A DNA stretch of 64,000 nucleotides, from NCBI GenBank assembly GCA_958450325.1, contig OY288254.1, positions 32,683,577-32,747,576 of the forward strand. Direction: 5' to 3'. Both the position numbers and the translations under genes were made by a program. Positions 11,612 to 24,763 of this stretch are shown here, piece after piece; the stretch's first letter is position 1, and every line of letters starts with the position of its first letter. The notes below the pieces were generated by a model, which was not told the DNA's origin, made no database searches, and saw only the letters and a program-made list of their open reading frames with translations. Source of the DNA: Agrostemma githago. Its lineage: Eukaryota > Streptophyta > Magnoliopsida > Caryophyllales > Caryophyllaceae.

Positions 11612-13051
11612 AATTTCACAAAAATATTATGCTTCAAAATGTTAAAATTTCACAAAAATCAAAATTTTTAAATTAATCAAACTTTTCATAAGTTCGGGGA
11701 AATGATGAACGGATGAATAGAGTCAAGGATAAACAATAAATTAAAGTAAGAGTTTTCAAAATCGATAAAGGTCAAGGGATTGGCAGGAGTTACCGTAATA
11801 GAATTCAAGAGAAGCAGAAAGGAAGACGGAGTTGAGAATAAAAAAGAGCTCTCAAGGATTATAGAAGAAATTAACCATCTCGAGATTCCTAGCACGACTC
11901 TCACAAACACGGGTTCGTAATTGGCCCATCAAATAACGCTAAGTCCAATATCGGTATAGAGTGGTCCTAGTCAATCTACCACCTCCAAAATTATCAACTG
12001 TTACCGCCTCGAAAATTAAGTCTTACATACTTATATAATCTTTCAATTAGTATAGTAAGAATCAACAAAAGATTTAGACTAATCCATTAATCAAGATTCC
12101 AACGGTCATCAAAACATACCCCAAACTCGTAATCACTAAGGCTCATAAATTCAAAGCTCATAAGGTCTAAACTCGAGGTATACTTCAAATTTCTCGAGTA
12201 CGAAACACTAAATAAAATCCACCAATTAACAATGTTCGGACACGAAAACTTCAAAAATGATCATCAACATATTCTTAACTTCATCAATTGACAGAGATTA
12301 GGAAAGTATGCCAAACCTTAAACACACTCAGCCTGAAATGTAACGATAGATACTCACATTTTCAAACACATCATTCGATTAAGGTTTATGAGAAGTCCAT
12401 CAAATTTCTAATCGTAATGGTGCAACCAAAAATATTTAATAACTCAATGAAGCCACAATCTTGTTGGTCAAAGAGTTCTCACCTGAAAGTCTCAATAAGA
12501 TGATCTGTATTGTAGTATTCCTCAAAACAACACAATAAACCCAAATTATGATTGTGCAAGATTTTTATCTTCTTTAAGGTTAAGAGTAATTCATCCAGGT
12601 TAGATCACTCAACTCCAAAGCTCGTAGGTTACAACCTTAGAACAATCAACGATCTAATCATAAGAAACATAGGAAATCTATGTCAGCAAAATTTCTAACG
12701 ACAATAATGGAAACCTTTAATGGTACCACAACACTCAGGCTAACATTTTAAATGATACTCTAAGATCCCAAATATTCACGATGCATCCATCAAATAAGCA
12801 TTAGGTAAGAATCCCAAAGTGATATTATCGGTTACACTTAGTTCGGTTCTAGGTTAGGTACTAAGTATCCATCAAATATGACATACTCTTACTACTCCAA
12901 AATATATTCAGCTCTTAAGTACTCCAAAGTAATCAAAGTAACATATAACCCAAGGTTCAGTGTCTAAAGTATCATCCTAATTCCATCAATCAACAATTTA
13001 CCATTCAAATCGATCCTCAAAAGCTTACTAAGATAGATAACAGAGTATACT
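11612..13051. other. non-coding repeat-derived DNA, unassigned
   Basis: AT-rich sequence with no recognised domain on either strand. It lies between the 218-bp repeat and a solo LTR, and continues at 14699 once that LTR is removed (target duplication ATACT). It may be internal sequence of the minus-strand element whose LTR starts at 15494, but I cannot show that. Confidence 0.5.
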
Positions 13052-14698
13052 TGATAAGTGTAGTTTGTAGTGCCTAATTTGTTGTGTTTTGGTCCCGTCT
13101 TCCTTGTGGAATCGCTCCTTGGGAGCGGTTTATGGGTTACTTATGCTTCCTTTAGTTCGTTTTAGGTTCCTGAGACCATTTGTGAAGAATTGGAGCGAAT
13201 CCGACTCGATACATACACTTTTTGGAGCCAACGAAGTGAAGGAACGATCACTCGATGCCTTAGATTCGACCCCGAGACCTTGGGACCCAATCCCGAGCCT
13301 CTTAGACTCGATCCTGAGCCCCGAGAATCGGTGAGAAGCCCATGAGAACGAAGGAGGGACCAAAAAGATCATAATGGAGGCCTACAAGGTCCTTCCCGGG
13401 CGGGATGATGTCTTCCCGACCGGGAAGGAGTGTGCAAATGGAGCTGCTGCTGTTTGGAGCCCGTCTCGGCCGAGAAGCAACTCGTCCCGGTCGGGACCGT
13501 CTCGTCCCGGGCGGGACCGATCCGTCCCGGGCGGGACGGGGGTGCTGCAGCGTGACTTCACTTCTTTTCTCCTCCATCATTCTTGTAACCCTATATATAC
13601 CCCCCCCCCCCCCCCTCTTGTAATCTTATGTTATGTTCTTCGTTACCCACAAAACCCTAGCATAGTTTAGCATAGATTAGCATAGATTAGTGTAGATTAG
13701 TTCTTAGTTAATCGTTAATCTTAGTTTAATCCTTGTATTAAGGGAATTCTTCAAGATTCAACCAAGATTGACAACCTTGGGAGATTGTTTTGGGTTTTTC
13801 TTATTAATACAAGTTTCAATCTTTCTTCCTCTTGTTAGTAGGTATAATCTTCTTATTCCTTCTACTCCTAATCATTGTTTAATCTTTCAAGTTTTAATCA
13901 TTGATTGTTGTTCATTGTTTTCACTAGTTTCTTTATGTATGCTTTGTTGTTTGTGTTGATTTCTCTTGTCTTTGTTATTGTTAGTTTAGCTATGTTTGAG
14001 TAGACTCTTGCTAGGGTTAGTAGGGGGATTTGGTGGTTTAGTGGGTGATTAAGGGTTTGCTTAAGATTTTGGTGGAAGTTTTGGTTGCCTCTTCGTTAGA
14101 TGCATGGAACATGTTTGATGAAATGCTTGAATGACATGTAGATGCATATGCTTGTTTTTCTTGCCTTTTCTCCTGTGGGTGGTAATTTGCTCGTAGGTTT
14201 GGTTCCCTCATTAGTAGCGAGAGCGTGGTGAGGATGACCTCTAGGTCGGTCTACGTAGCGAGAGCCCGGACGTAACCTAGGCTACGAAAGCACGCTAGTA
14301 ACCCCGTTTGTCATGTGTGTCGCTAGGTTGGGTTCTTGCGCGAGAGCGAGGAACCTCTAGGATGGTCTACGTAGCGAGAGCTCGGACTACACCTAGATAA
14401 CCCGACTACCCCTTTCACCTTAGCTCTTGCTCGATCATTCCATCACCCTTGAACCCGACCTAATCCTAGCCCTTTTCCTTACTTGTTTTCTTCGTCACCT
14501 TACTCATAGTCTTAGCCTTCTTCCCTTCTTATCATTTTAGTTTAGGTTAGTTCGTTGACCTAGTCTTGTGTTTGGGTGACCTTAGTCTAGACGCCTCATT
14601 ACCGTCCTCGTGGATTCGACCCGACTTGCCCTATCTACGTGTTAGGTGTAGTTGGTTATTATTGATCGGTGGGGATCCATGGCAAATCCCTACCATCA
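13052..14698 (+). repeat. solo LTR A, Athila-like non-autonomous family
   Basis: 1647 bp with TGATAAGTGTAGTTTGTAGT at the start and ...CCATCA at the end. It is flanked by ATACT on both sides (13047-13051 and 14699-14703), and neither a primer site nor a polypurine tract adjoins it. It is therefore a solo LTR left by recombination between two LTRs. Homologous LTRs in this window are at 31365, 38058, 42969, 49333, 55264 and 57834. Confidence 0.94.
13393..13615 (+). promoter_or_regulatory. LTR A promoter: dyad array, TATA box and C-tract
   Basis: Six dyad sites (13393-13407, 13412-13427, 13464-13475, 13484-13497, 13504-13517, 13524-13537) have cores such as CCCGACCGGG and CTCGGCCGAG. They are followed by CCCTATATATA (TATA at 13592-13599) and a run of 16 C (13600-13615). 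The TATA box fits the U3/R boundary. A role for the dyads is inferred from position and symmetry only. Confidence 0.7.
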
Positions 14699-15479
14699 AT
14701 ACTCACAATCCTAAAACCATGTAACAAGGTTGTACTAAACCTCAAACATCTATGACTTTTCACGGGGTCCACTACATCTATGACTTTTCACGGGGTCCAC
14801 TGAGACGGAATTTGGTCAAACCAAGAATCTCAAGAGGAAAGATGGTAAAGTAAGAAAAATTAGTCGAAGATTTGCCTTAAGAATGAAGGCGAGAATTTAT
14901 AAAAGAAGAGTTGAAAGAAGTGGAGGAAGAAGGAAAAGAATCGATGATCCAAGATAACTAAGTTCTAAAACGAGACGGAAATATTCGGACCTCTAAGGTT
15001 CCACAAGGGAAATCGCGGGATATTTTCATCATCTCGTAGAGATACGAGCATACTAGAATTGGGTCACTCCATCCGGATCCAAAGTGATTTCACATCTGAG
15101 TCTGGTGCACCGTTATGAAACTGGAATCTACTCTTAATCATCTGGTCAGTAGCTTAAGTAAACTGAACCAGAGCTAAAAGTCAACATCGACAACTTTCTT
15201 GGAGCACCAAGTTGTCCACTCGCGTCAGCAGGCGTTGAGAGTTCTAAGCAGGTCTTGTCCCGATCTGGAGCAGCATCATGTCAACTTCTTGTCCACTTAT
15301 CTTCTTCTTGAACAAATAGAACAAGTGTTCAATGCTAACCATTGAGTTTCAGGAACAGGAAAGCTAAACAAATAAGTCCTTACTTGTTTCTACCCATCTC
15401 TAATAATATTTTTATTTACTGTTTAAATAAATTACTGGTATTTTCACTAATTTCAGGTGTAAGCGTTGGGAGCAGTGAT
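14699..15479. other. probable internal leader of the minus-strand long-LTR element
   Basis: This lies between solo LTR A and the minus-strand primer site at 15480, so for that element it is the stretch directly downstream of the primer site. Stops are frequent in all frames and I recognise no domain. It contains an exact 28-bp tandem duplication at 14746-14801. Confidence 0.5.
14746..14801. repeat. exact 28-bp tandem duplication
   Basis: The unit runs from ACATCTATGACTTTTCACGG to GGGGTCCACT. Copies are 14746-14773 and 14774-14801 with no differences, so the duplication is recent. No function is apparent. Confidence 0.9.
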
Positions 15480-15491
15480 GCTATGATACCA
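15480..15491 (-). promoter_or_regulatory. primer binding site of the long-LTR element
   Basis: The minus strand reads TGGTATCATAGC, one mismatch from the initiator-Met primer site TGGTATCAGAGC. It lies 2 bp from the LTR end at 15494, so it defines the element's strand and the 3' end of its 5' LTR. Confidence 0.8.
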
Positions 15492-18110
15492 ACTGTAATC
15501 CCCTAGAAATTCTAATGCGATACAGTGGCGGAAACACTGTAGAGTCGGGATTAAAACACACTGTAACTATGTCTTAGTAAATTAAATTGGTAAAGTCAAA
15601 CATATGCCATAAATAAAAATGGCTTAAATTTAAAATAATCCACAAAAGAGGTTAAACAATCCTTAAGACATAATTATTAAAAAGATCAAGCAGGATCCAA
15701 GACTGCTCGTTAGCCCACACCCACCGGAAAACAAACACGTATACCTGCCATGTTAAAACATAACAGCCACAATCAGTGGGGAGCAACGTCAACGTTCTCC
15801 CAGCCGTATAACAGGATTATAAAACTGTAATTACAATTATAGAAAAATAGTAAAAATGGAAAACAGTAAAACAGTGTATTAAAAATAAGCTTTCAGCGCC
15901 AAAACCAAAATATTAAAATGGGTTTCCGAAGAAACATAAAAATAGTTGCCAACCTGCAATCCAATTTATATCGATATATAATATAAAAATATTCCAAATG
16001 GCGTTATGAAATAGGATTAATGTAGAATCTAGACTTTCACTAGGATAATACTAGAAACTAGCTTCGAGAACAGTAGACTTAACTCATAACAGAATCCAGT
16101 CTCTAACTAGGCAACTCAACCATAACAGGACTGCGTGTAGCGAGGTCCTGGTTTAAGTAGTGCATGCCCCTCCTGGATACAAACCATATCCAGTTCAACC
16201 CGACGCGACTTACACGACGCGATATCTAAGTTTAAGGTAAACATACACTCTCCTGAACACAAACCATGCTCAGTTCAACAACCAATGTGCCTCATAAAGA
16301 CACACCAGTCTTACAGTTGATGGCAAAAACGTAAACCCAGACTATATTACTCTAAACCCACATTTGTCTTTATTCCATAACTCCAAAAAAAAGCCATTAT
16401 CGATATTCAAAAGATATAATCATTATAAATAATAAGAGAACAAAATGGAAAAAGATTACTTTCTAAAAGAGGAAACTTTCTATTTCAGGAAACTTCTATT
16501 TTTAGAAATTTTACTAAAAATAGCATTATACCAAAATAGCGAAAATATTAATTTATACTAATACAACATTTTTAGTAAACGATATAGCTTTATAAAACTA
16601 ATACTTTCGGCCTTAACGATATTAATTTCTAAAACAAGAACATTTGAGTTTATGAAACTATTGAAATGTCATACAAGTGTTTATAAAATGATTTAGAAAT
16701 GTCTTAAACATTTTAAATACTACTAATTAGGGTATTTCCAAAATTTACAAAACTAAAATTCCCTAATTATTATTAGTTTCGACAATACGATTATAAATAG
16801 GATTTTACGACAAATGTCAAATTAAATCTTTTAACGTCTTTTATTTAATTAAACCAATGAATATATTTAGAGTATGTTAAGATATGATTTAACTCCTAAA
16901 GTTTCAGATTTAAATCTTTTCTAAATTGCTGGAAAAATAATTCTTTTAGGTAAGACAAAGCCTTTTAACGATAAATCGTAATTTGTCCAAAAATTGCTAC
17001 TATTAATTAAAGACAACAATAAATAGTAAAAAAATTACGTAAAATAACTAAAACATATTTATGGACATTCTGTCAAAAAAAGAAAATTTTCCAGAATACT
17101 CAGACTCGGTTTTTAAAGGGTTTTCTCGTTAATCGTCTAATCTCAACAATAACGATTAATAAAAATAGTAATTACAAAACAATTTACGTATTAATATCCA
17201 AAAATTATTATTAAACTTAAAAATTATAGTTTTCCAGAAACTACTATATTTCCAGATTTCCAAAAAATCCAGATTTAATAAATCCCATCAAAACCGTCTT
17301 TAAAACCCGTTTTCACAATTAACGATTCCATTAATAAAACTTATCGTTCCTAACATTTTATTAAAACACTAAAATCATAAAATTATATTTTATTATGAAA
17401 TCATCAGAATCATATTTTTTTTCCAGATTTAAACCAAGGACCAGAAATCGAGAATCTAAACTACAAACACGGTTTTAACGATAAACGATGATTTAAAGTG
17501 ATTAATTAATTCATCCACTTAACAATTTCGAATAATTATGAAACAATTCATAAAATTCTATTTCATCAGAAAGTTTTGACACGTCAAAAATCAGATTAAA
17601 ATAAAATGTTTAGGTGCTAGAACTAAAAATCGGCTTTTAAACGTTTTTGTCCGTGAACGGTAATAATTCAATAATCGATAACTAAAATATTAGAAAAATA
17701 CTAAATTATTAAAAATCATCGAAAACCTCTTTTTACAGAATATAAACATATATTACATGTTTAGGCCGAATATTACGATTTTACAAATTAATATGACGAT
17801 TTAATCGTTAATCTTGTAAAAGCGATAAAAATACCGAAACATGCAAATTTTCAACTTCTAAAAATTTCCAGATTATATGACTTACATATATTGTCAAAAA
17901 TAAAATTATAAAATATACATGCAATTACACAAATAAAATCATGCAATACCGAGTAACATCGACGTTACCTCAGTCCAAATCCGAATCAATAATATATTCG
18001 TCAGCCTCGGGATCGTCCACAAATCCTACAATATACGAAAATCATGGCAGAAAAATACCATGAGAAAAACTCACAAAATCAAGGTGAATAACGATCGAAA
18101 ACAACATCGT

Positions 18111-18893
18111 TGTTCGGGCCAAAAATTTGCACCTTTGGAATGCAACGTGGCAGGATACGAGTGGACGGTCAAAAAGTCAAGGGTCATCAACAAAAGGGTC
18201 CTCGGTCTACGGATGAAAGTCAAAACCAAAGACTAAAATACGGAAGTCAAAAGTAGTCAAAAACCGTCAAGTCGAGCAAACCCGAGGTAAAATACGATGA
18301 CGGGCTGAACAAAACATAAGGTTAAGTCAAACCATGGGCCACTTAATCAAGCAGGCCCAACAAACAAGAGGAAGAACCTAGTTCATATAAGAGAGATGGG
18401 GCAACATCTATCCCTAAAGAAGAGGAAACCCTCCTACGTACTAGGAGGAGAAGGAGGAATTGACCATAACAGTCATAGCAATTATCGAGCAATAAAGGGC
18501 AATAATTGCTCCACATTAAGGGGCAATAAAGAGAGAAGAGGGAGAAAGGCCATATAAAAAGGAAAAAGAGGAAGAAGGGAGGGGGCATCTCAGTACACCA
18601 ACTCAAAGCATACTCCATACCGAAATTCCGACAAACAATCTTAGATAAAATATTTATTTGTATTCCTTTCTTCGTTCTTTTCCATTGATAGTGAAACTTT
18701 GGTGGGATTCTGACTCCCCCCGCGGTTTTTCCCACATCGGGTTTTCCGCGTCACCAAAACTTTGTGTGTCGTCCATTTTCTTTCATTGTTCTTTGCTCGC
18801 TAGGTTCGTCCCGATTCCATTGACTCATAGTTATAGGAAGATCGCTTTAACCCACAACCGAAATCGTAGACCCGGTAAATTTTTACCAAAACA
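18111..18893 (+). repeat. Tat element 5' LTR
   Basis: 783 bp, TGTTCGGGCC...ACCAAAACA. A TATA box, CATATAAAAAGG, is at 18551-18562. It carries no dyad array of the kind seen in the Athila-like LTRs. Confidence 0.95.
18551..18562 (+). promoter_or_regulatory. Tat LTR TATA box
   Basis: CATATAAAAAGG lies about 340 bp before the LTR end. The 3' LTR has the equivalent CATATAAAGAGG near 27086. Position and sequence fit a core promoter; the start site cannot be read from sequence. Confidence 0.6.
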
Positions 18894-18896
18894 ATT

Positions 18897-18914
18897 TGGC
18901 GCCCACCGTGGGGC
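18897..18914 (+). promoter_or_regulatory. Tat primer binding site
   Basis: TGGCGCCCACCGTGGGGC begins 3 bp after the 5' LTR. This is the usual primer-site form of Tat-type plant elements. I did not confirm which tRNA it pairs with. Confidence 0.8.
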
Positions 18915-18947
18915 AAAGTTATCACTTTCTATAAACCAAATCCTACC

Positions 18948-21247
18948 GTGAAGCAATATCGTGACGTCATGACCGGATCCTCCGACCAAAGTTCTTCCAG
19001 CAGTCAAGGAGCATCCCCTCAGTCCATTGGAGGAGGATCATCTCCAGGATCAGTAGAGCTAGTTTTCACGCCCCTCACCCTGGCAATTCCCACCAGCCAA
19101 ATGGTGAAACCCACGCTGTCGGCGTCTAGGCACCCTCTGACGCCTAAAACCTCTGGGGTCACCAGCTCCTCCAAGGCCAGGAAGGAGGGCATACCAACCA
19201 GAATTCCGACTCCAGGAGGATTCGTGGGAGAAGCTTCCAGTGCGCGGTGTCACCAAACCTGATGAAGAGTATGCTCCAAGGAATCAATGCTCTGCGCCAA
19301 GCAGTAGAAACCCTGCAGAAGTACAACCAAGATATCAACGCCCGTATCTCGGCAGCAGACAAGACTCCAGTTGCATCGCTCCAGATGTCACCAGAGATAT
19401 CGCCCCTGATGCCTAGAGGAGAACCCAGCACCCGTAGGGAATCAATAACTGGCAAGAGGACCACCAGAAAAGTCCCCTCTGAATTGGTCACCAGACTGGA
19501 ATTAGGATTGGCTCCACCAGGCCCAGTCATTGAACCCCAAGGGTTGGGTTACTTTACCTATGGCCCTACACCCGGCAGATCTCGTACCGCAGGTAACTTT
19601 CTCTCCAGCATCGAAAGTCGGGAAACTAACTCGTTGTCTTTTGCAGGTACCCCTGTTCATCAAGCACCAGAATGGCGTCCCGCGACCCAACCAGAGATGA
19701 CCACCCTGTCCAACAACCGGTCCCAAGGAGGAGAGGGAGGAACGCCTAAACCCAGCTAGCAGCCATTTGGGTGGCAGCAAGGAGCCCCAGCCAGTATGGC
19801 GACCCCCGACAACAGCTCACATCCAGGAGGAACCTGGCTGCCCATAGTCCCATTCCAGCAGGCACCAGAGTGGCAACCCAGATCCGTGACAGCAGCAGCA
19901 CCTTTACCTCCACTTCCTAGCAGTCAACACCCTGGGGGACCTAATGCAGAGAGTACTCCTTTCAACTTTTCTCCTCCTGTCTCGAACCCTCTTGCAGGAA
20001 CAGTCAGCACAGTAGGTCAGCAACGCCAGGAACTGAAGGAATTGAGGGACCTGATTAACAAGATTCCTGGAATGCCACGCCCCCTGGAGAGAGTAGCTAG
20101 GGACAGCTACGCAGGTTCACCCTTCATCGACGATCTAGCCTGTGTTGCTGTACCCAAGGGCTTCATGCCACCAGCCGTGACGCTTTATGATGGCACTGCA
20201 GACCCCCTAGATCACATCAACCAGTACAAACAGAAGATGATGGTGGTGACCGCTACAGGGCTCCTGAAGGAAGTCTGCATGTGCAAGGGGTTTGGCTCCA
20301 CTCTGTCAGGAGCAGCCCACCATTGGTTCATTGGTCTGCCTAACCGAAGCATCACCTCCTTCGCTTACCTGGTCAATGCCTTCAACCAGCCGTTCGCCAG
20401 CAGCAGAAAACCAGAAAAGCAGACCAGTGATTTGTATCGGGTGGTGCAGAAGTTTGAAGAATCCACACGCGACTTCCTCAACAGATTTAACAAAGAGAAA
20501 GTAACCATCCCCAGATGTGATGTACCCACCGCCATAGAAGCCTTCCGCCAAGGGCTCCACCAGGATTCAGACCTCTATAAGGACCTCACAAAGTACCCAT
20601 GTGCAACATTCGTGGATGTGCAGACCAAGGCGATGGCAGCCATCACGTTAGAAGAAGATTCAGGCCCCAGAAGGGCTGCGTATGATTATGAGCATGTCAC
20701 CAGAAAGGCGCCAGCAGAAAAGAGGGGTGAAAGATCAAAGCCCTATGACAGGAGCGTGAGCAAGGTTTCCGAAGAGAAAGACTGGAAGGACAATCCAGGA
20801 TTGCCACCAAAAGTAAGTGAGTATGGGTTTTCTACCAACCTTGCTGGGGTACTCAAGGCTCTAAGGGAGTTAGGGCGCAGAGTCAGGTGGCCTAGGAGAC
20901 AGGAGTACACCAATGACCGAAGAGACGCCAGCAAGAGGTGCGAATTCCACGATGACATTGGACACCATACCGATGAGTGCGTTCAGCTCAGGAGGGAGGT
21001 TAAGTTCCGGTATGATCAGGGGAATCTGGACCACCTCGAGTCTAGAAACTCCAGCAGGATAAATGCAACAGACCAAGTATTGCCTTCTCCACCTTCAGTA
21101 TGTACCAGAATTGTCAATGTGATCACAGGAGGATCAGAATTATGCGGGTTGACCTACTCAGCAGCCAAGAGGCATGCTTCCCAGACCAGAGGAGACAGAC
21201 CAGAGCACTCCTGCAGAATCAGCTGCAAGGATCTTCCACACCTTTGA
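18948..21247 (+). pseudogene. Tat gag
   Basis: Three open pieces: 18948-19262 (Ser/Pro-rich N-terminus), then a frameshift near 19250, 19247-19759, a TAG at 19757-19759, and 19796-21247 in the same frame. The last piece holds the capsid-like Retrotrans_gag core (LYDGTADPLDHINQYKQKM, HHWFIGLPNRSI, FLNRFNKEK). It ends with a CCHC-like zinc site, CEFHDDIGHHTDEC, at about residue 382 of that ORF. Gag would package the RNA. The breaks mean no full-length product. Confidence 0.88.
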
Positions 21248-21275
21248 CGAAACTGATGCAGAATCTACTCCATAA

Positions 21276-21722
21276 ATGCACCATGACGCGTTAATAATCA
21301 CTCTCTCCATAGGGAATTGCACCATGAAGAAGATTCTGGTGGACACCGGGAGCTCAGTCAACCTCATCATGTTGGAAACCCTCCAGAACATGGGGCTCAG
21401 CGAGAAGGACCTAACCAGGAAGGCGGTTCCCTTGATAGGTTTCAGTGCTGAAACCAAGCACTCTCAAGGAGAGATCACCATTCCTACTTATGCTAGAGGA
21501 GTGAACAAGCAAGTACGGTACCTAGTCATTGATGCACCCTCCACCTACAACGTGATTCTAGGAAGGCCTTGGATCCATGAGATGAAGGCGATTACCTCAA
21601 CCTACCACCAATGCCTGAAGTTCCCTACACCCTGGGGAGTGCAGAAGATTAGTGGAGACCAGGAGGAGCCGAAAGGCTGCTACAAGGTGGCTCTCAAGAA
21701 AACCGCAAGTCCTCCAGCATAG
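21276..21722 (+). pseudogene. Tat aspartic protease
   Basis: 148 codons. The active-site motif LVDTGSSVNLI is at residues 21-31, with the catalytic aspartate at 23. ILGRPWIHEM, the usual distal block, follows. It would release gag and pol proteins from the polyprotein. It is in another frame from gag and ends at a TAG before RT, so the original polyprotein is split. Confidence 0.88.
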
Positions 21723-21829
21723 CAATTAAAGAGCCTTCACCTGCCTCTGCAGGGGTATGTCGAACCACCTCAGGCGGAGATAGATGAAGTCAACTTGGAC
21801 AAACAACACCCGGAGCGGAAAGTGCTAAT

Positions 21830-22508
21830 TTGATCCGAGTGCACAGGTAGTATCCGCCAAAACCTCATTGAATTATTAAAAACTAACATGGATTGTTTTG
21901 CTTGGTCGCATGATGATATGGTAGGTATAGATCCGAGCGTTATCACCCACAGGCTAAGCGTGGATCCAAGCTACACACCAGTCTAGCAAAAAAGAAGGAA
22001 GTTTGCCCCAGAAAGAAATCAAGTCATAAATCAGGAGGTAGACAACCTGCTGGCTACTGGAGAAATCAGAGAGGTGAAGTATCCAGAGTGACTGTCTAAT
22101 GTGGTGGTGGTCCCAAAGAAGAATGGCAAGTGAAGGGTATGCGTTGACTTTACCGACTTAAACAAGGCATGCCCAAAAGATTCATTTCCTCTGCCGCACA
22201 TAGATGCCATGGTGGATGCCACAGCAGACCACGAGATGTTAACCTTTCTTGATGCATGAAGTGGATACAACCAGATAAAGATGCATCCATCAGACCAGAA
22301 GAAGACAGCCTTCAGGTCTGAGAGAGGTATATATTGTTACAACGTAATGCCTTTTGGTTTGAAGAATGCAGGGTCCACCTACCAGAGACTTGTCAATAAG
22401 ATGTTCAAGAGACAAATTGGGGACACGATGGAGGTATATATTGATGACATGGTCGTCAAGTCAAAGCACAACATACGACGCACTTGGAAGACACTTTCAA
22501 CACCTTGA
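21830..22508 (+). pseudogene. Tat reverse transcriptase, multiple stops
   Basis: Translated in the frame of 22281-22508, the RT blocks are clear: VVVPKKNGK, RVCVDFTDLNKACPKDSF, SGYNQIKMHP, MPFGLKNAGSTYQ and the catalytic YIDD. At least four in-frame stops interrupt it upstream of 22281. Two of them replace tryptophan (TGG to TGA). A frameshift near 22480 moves the reading to the 22484-24763 frame. The enzyme is dead. Confidence 0.9.
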
Positions 22509-24763
22509 GGGAATACAAGATGAAGTTGAATCCTTCAAAGTGCACGTTTGGAGTGTCGTGTAGGAAGTTTCTGGGGTACATGGTCACCCAGAGGGGAATC
22601 GAAGCTAGCACGGAGCAGATCAAAGCCATCCTCCAGCTGGAATCCCCGCAGAAACCTAAGGACGTCCAACGTCTGACCGGGAGAATCGCTGCTCTGAATA
22701 GATTCATATCCAGGTCCTCAGATAGGTGCAGATTGTTTTATGATATACTGAAGATGGCCCAAAGGTTTGATTGGACAGCAGAGCACGAGAAGGCGTTCAG
22801 CGAGCTGAAGCACTACCTCAGCACTCCACCTCTACTGTCAAAACCAGAACCTGGAGAACAACTCCTCCTGTATCTGTCAGTGACAGAGGTAGCAGGCAGC
22901 GCGGTGTTAGTACGAGAGCACGAAAGAGCACAGCACCCGGTATATTATGTCAGCAAATCTCTGCTTCCTGCAGAGACCAGCTACACGTCCCTAGAAAAAC
23001 TCGTACTTGCACTTGTTACAGCATCTTATAAACTTCGACCTTATTTTGAATCGCATGTTATTTCCGTAATAACAAATTATCCACTAAAAACTATTATGAG
23101 AAAACCTGAGTTATCAGGAAGAATGGCCAAGTGGTCTATACACTTAAGCGGCTTCGACCTGAAATTTGTCCCCAGAACTGCGATAAAGTCCCAGGCCTTA
23201 GCAAACTTCGTATCCGACATCAGCCCAGCACTGCAGACCCAGGCAGAGAAAGACATCCTCCTCCTTGAGGAGGACAAAGGCGAACAGGTGTGGAAGCTAA
23301 ATGTAGATGGCGCCTCCAACATGCGAGGATGTGGAGTAGGATTAGTTCTTAAGCCTCCTCGGGGGGATCTCGTAGTCCAAGCAGTACGGTGCGAGTTTCG
23401 GACAACAAACAACGAGGCAGAATATGAAGCTCTAATCTTAGGTCTCCAGCTGGCCTTAGACCTCAAAATCAAGCGCCTGGAGGTATATAGTGATTCCCAG
23501 CTGATAGTCAATCATGTGACTGGCTCGTATGCGGCAAAAGATTCTAAGATGATGGCCTACCTGGAAGTGGCGAAGGAGCTTTCCCTTAGATTCATAACCT
23601 TCTCAATCAACCAAATCCCAAGGGACCAGAACGTGGAAGCAGACGCCCTAGCCACCCTGGGGGCAACTTTCAAACCAGGAGTAGTTTCCACCATACCCAT
23701 TGTCCATGTACTGGAGCCAGCAGTTTGTAAAGGTACACAGGAACACGAGATGCCGAGGGAGGAGGAAAATTCACCAGACCAGGGGTTGCAGTGGCTGCAG
23801 GAAGCAGGAGTCTGCAGCACCTCAGCAGAACAAGAAGAAATCTCCGACTGGAGAAAACCCTACAAAGAATGGCTGCAAAACGATATTCTGCCAGCAGACA
23901 AGAAGGAAGCCCGCAGTTTTAGGATGAAAGCGTCCAGGTACACCCTCATTGATGGTGTCATGTTCAAAAGATCAGCCACTGGACCATACTTAAGGTGCAT
24001 GAGTCAGCAGGAGGCAGAGGTGGTTATGCATGACCTCCATAGTGGTGAGTGTGGAAATCATGCAGGGGGCAAGAGTCTATCCAACAAAGCACTCCACCAA
24101 GGTTACTACTGGCCGACAATACGCAAGGACGTGAGGGAATATGTTAAGAAGTGTGACGCCTACCAGAGACATGCACCAGTCAATCACCAGCCAGTAGAGT
24201 CGTTGCACCCAATAATTTCTCCCTGGCCCTTCATGAAGTGGGGGATGGATATTGTTGGCAAGTTACCAAGAGCTCCAGGAAACAAAGTCTTTATGTTGGC
24301 CATGACAGACTACTTCTCCAAGTGGATAGAAGCAGAAGCATTCCCTCAGGTGACTGAGAAGCAGGTTATATCCTTCATAAAACGTAACATTATCTACAGG
24401 TTTGGCATTCCTTCAGAGATCATCTGCGACAACGGATCCCAGTTTATTGGCAACAAGATGGAGGCCTACTGCGCCAGGTGGAACATCACACTAAGCAAGT
24501 CTACCCCCATAAACCCTCAGTCTAATGGTCAGGCGGAGTCTAGCAACAAAATTGTGATAGACAACCTGAAGAGAAGGCTGGAGGAGGCAGGGGGCAGATG
24601 GGCAGAGGAACTCTCCTTGGTGCTGTGGTCTGACAGAACTACACCCAAGGTGGCTACAGGACAAACACCTTTCAGTTTGGTCTTTGGTGCTGAGGCGGTC
24701 ATCCCTTCAGAAGTGAGAGTGCCTACCCACAGATACGGCTGCATAACAGAAGACAGGAACTAG
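22484..24763 (+). pseudogene. Tat RT connection, two RNase H domains and integrase
   Basis: 759 codons open. It begins with the RT thumb (FGVSCRKFLGYMVTQRG) and the gypsy RNase H (FDWTAEHEKAFSELK...YVSKSL). A second, archaeal-type RNase H follows (LNVDGASNMRGCGVG, NNEAEYEALILGL, VYSDSQLIVNHV, ADALATLG), the mark of Tat elements. Integrase comes last, with D in GMDIVGK, D in ICDNGSQF and E in NGQAESSN. The integrase zinc site has lost one cysteine: the expected CxxC reads CDAY, with a TAC codon at 24161-24163. A TAG at 24761-24763 ends it prematurely. Confidence 0.93.

Noticed and set aside
13302..13670. Three overlapping ORFs of 72-98 codons in the solo LTR
   Set aside because: They are created by the GC-rich dyad array and the C-run; the protein is low complexity and homologous LTRs do not keep the frames.
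18343..18735. 130-codon minus-strand ORF with hydrophobic stretches, repeated at 26878-27270
   Set aside because: Falls in the Tat LTRs and is antisense to the promoter; duplication is explained by the LTR pair.
22771..23031. ORFs overlapping the Tat pol frame in other phases
   Set aside because: The 22484-24763 frame has RNase H and integrase motifs; the others are shadows.
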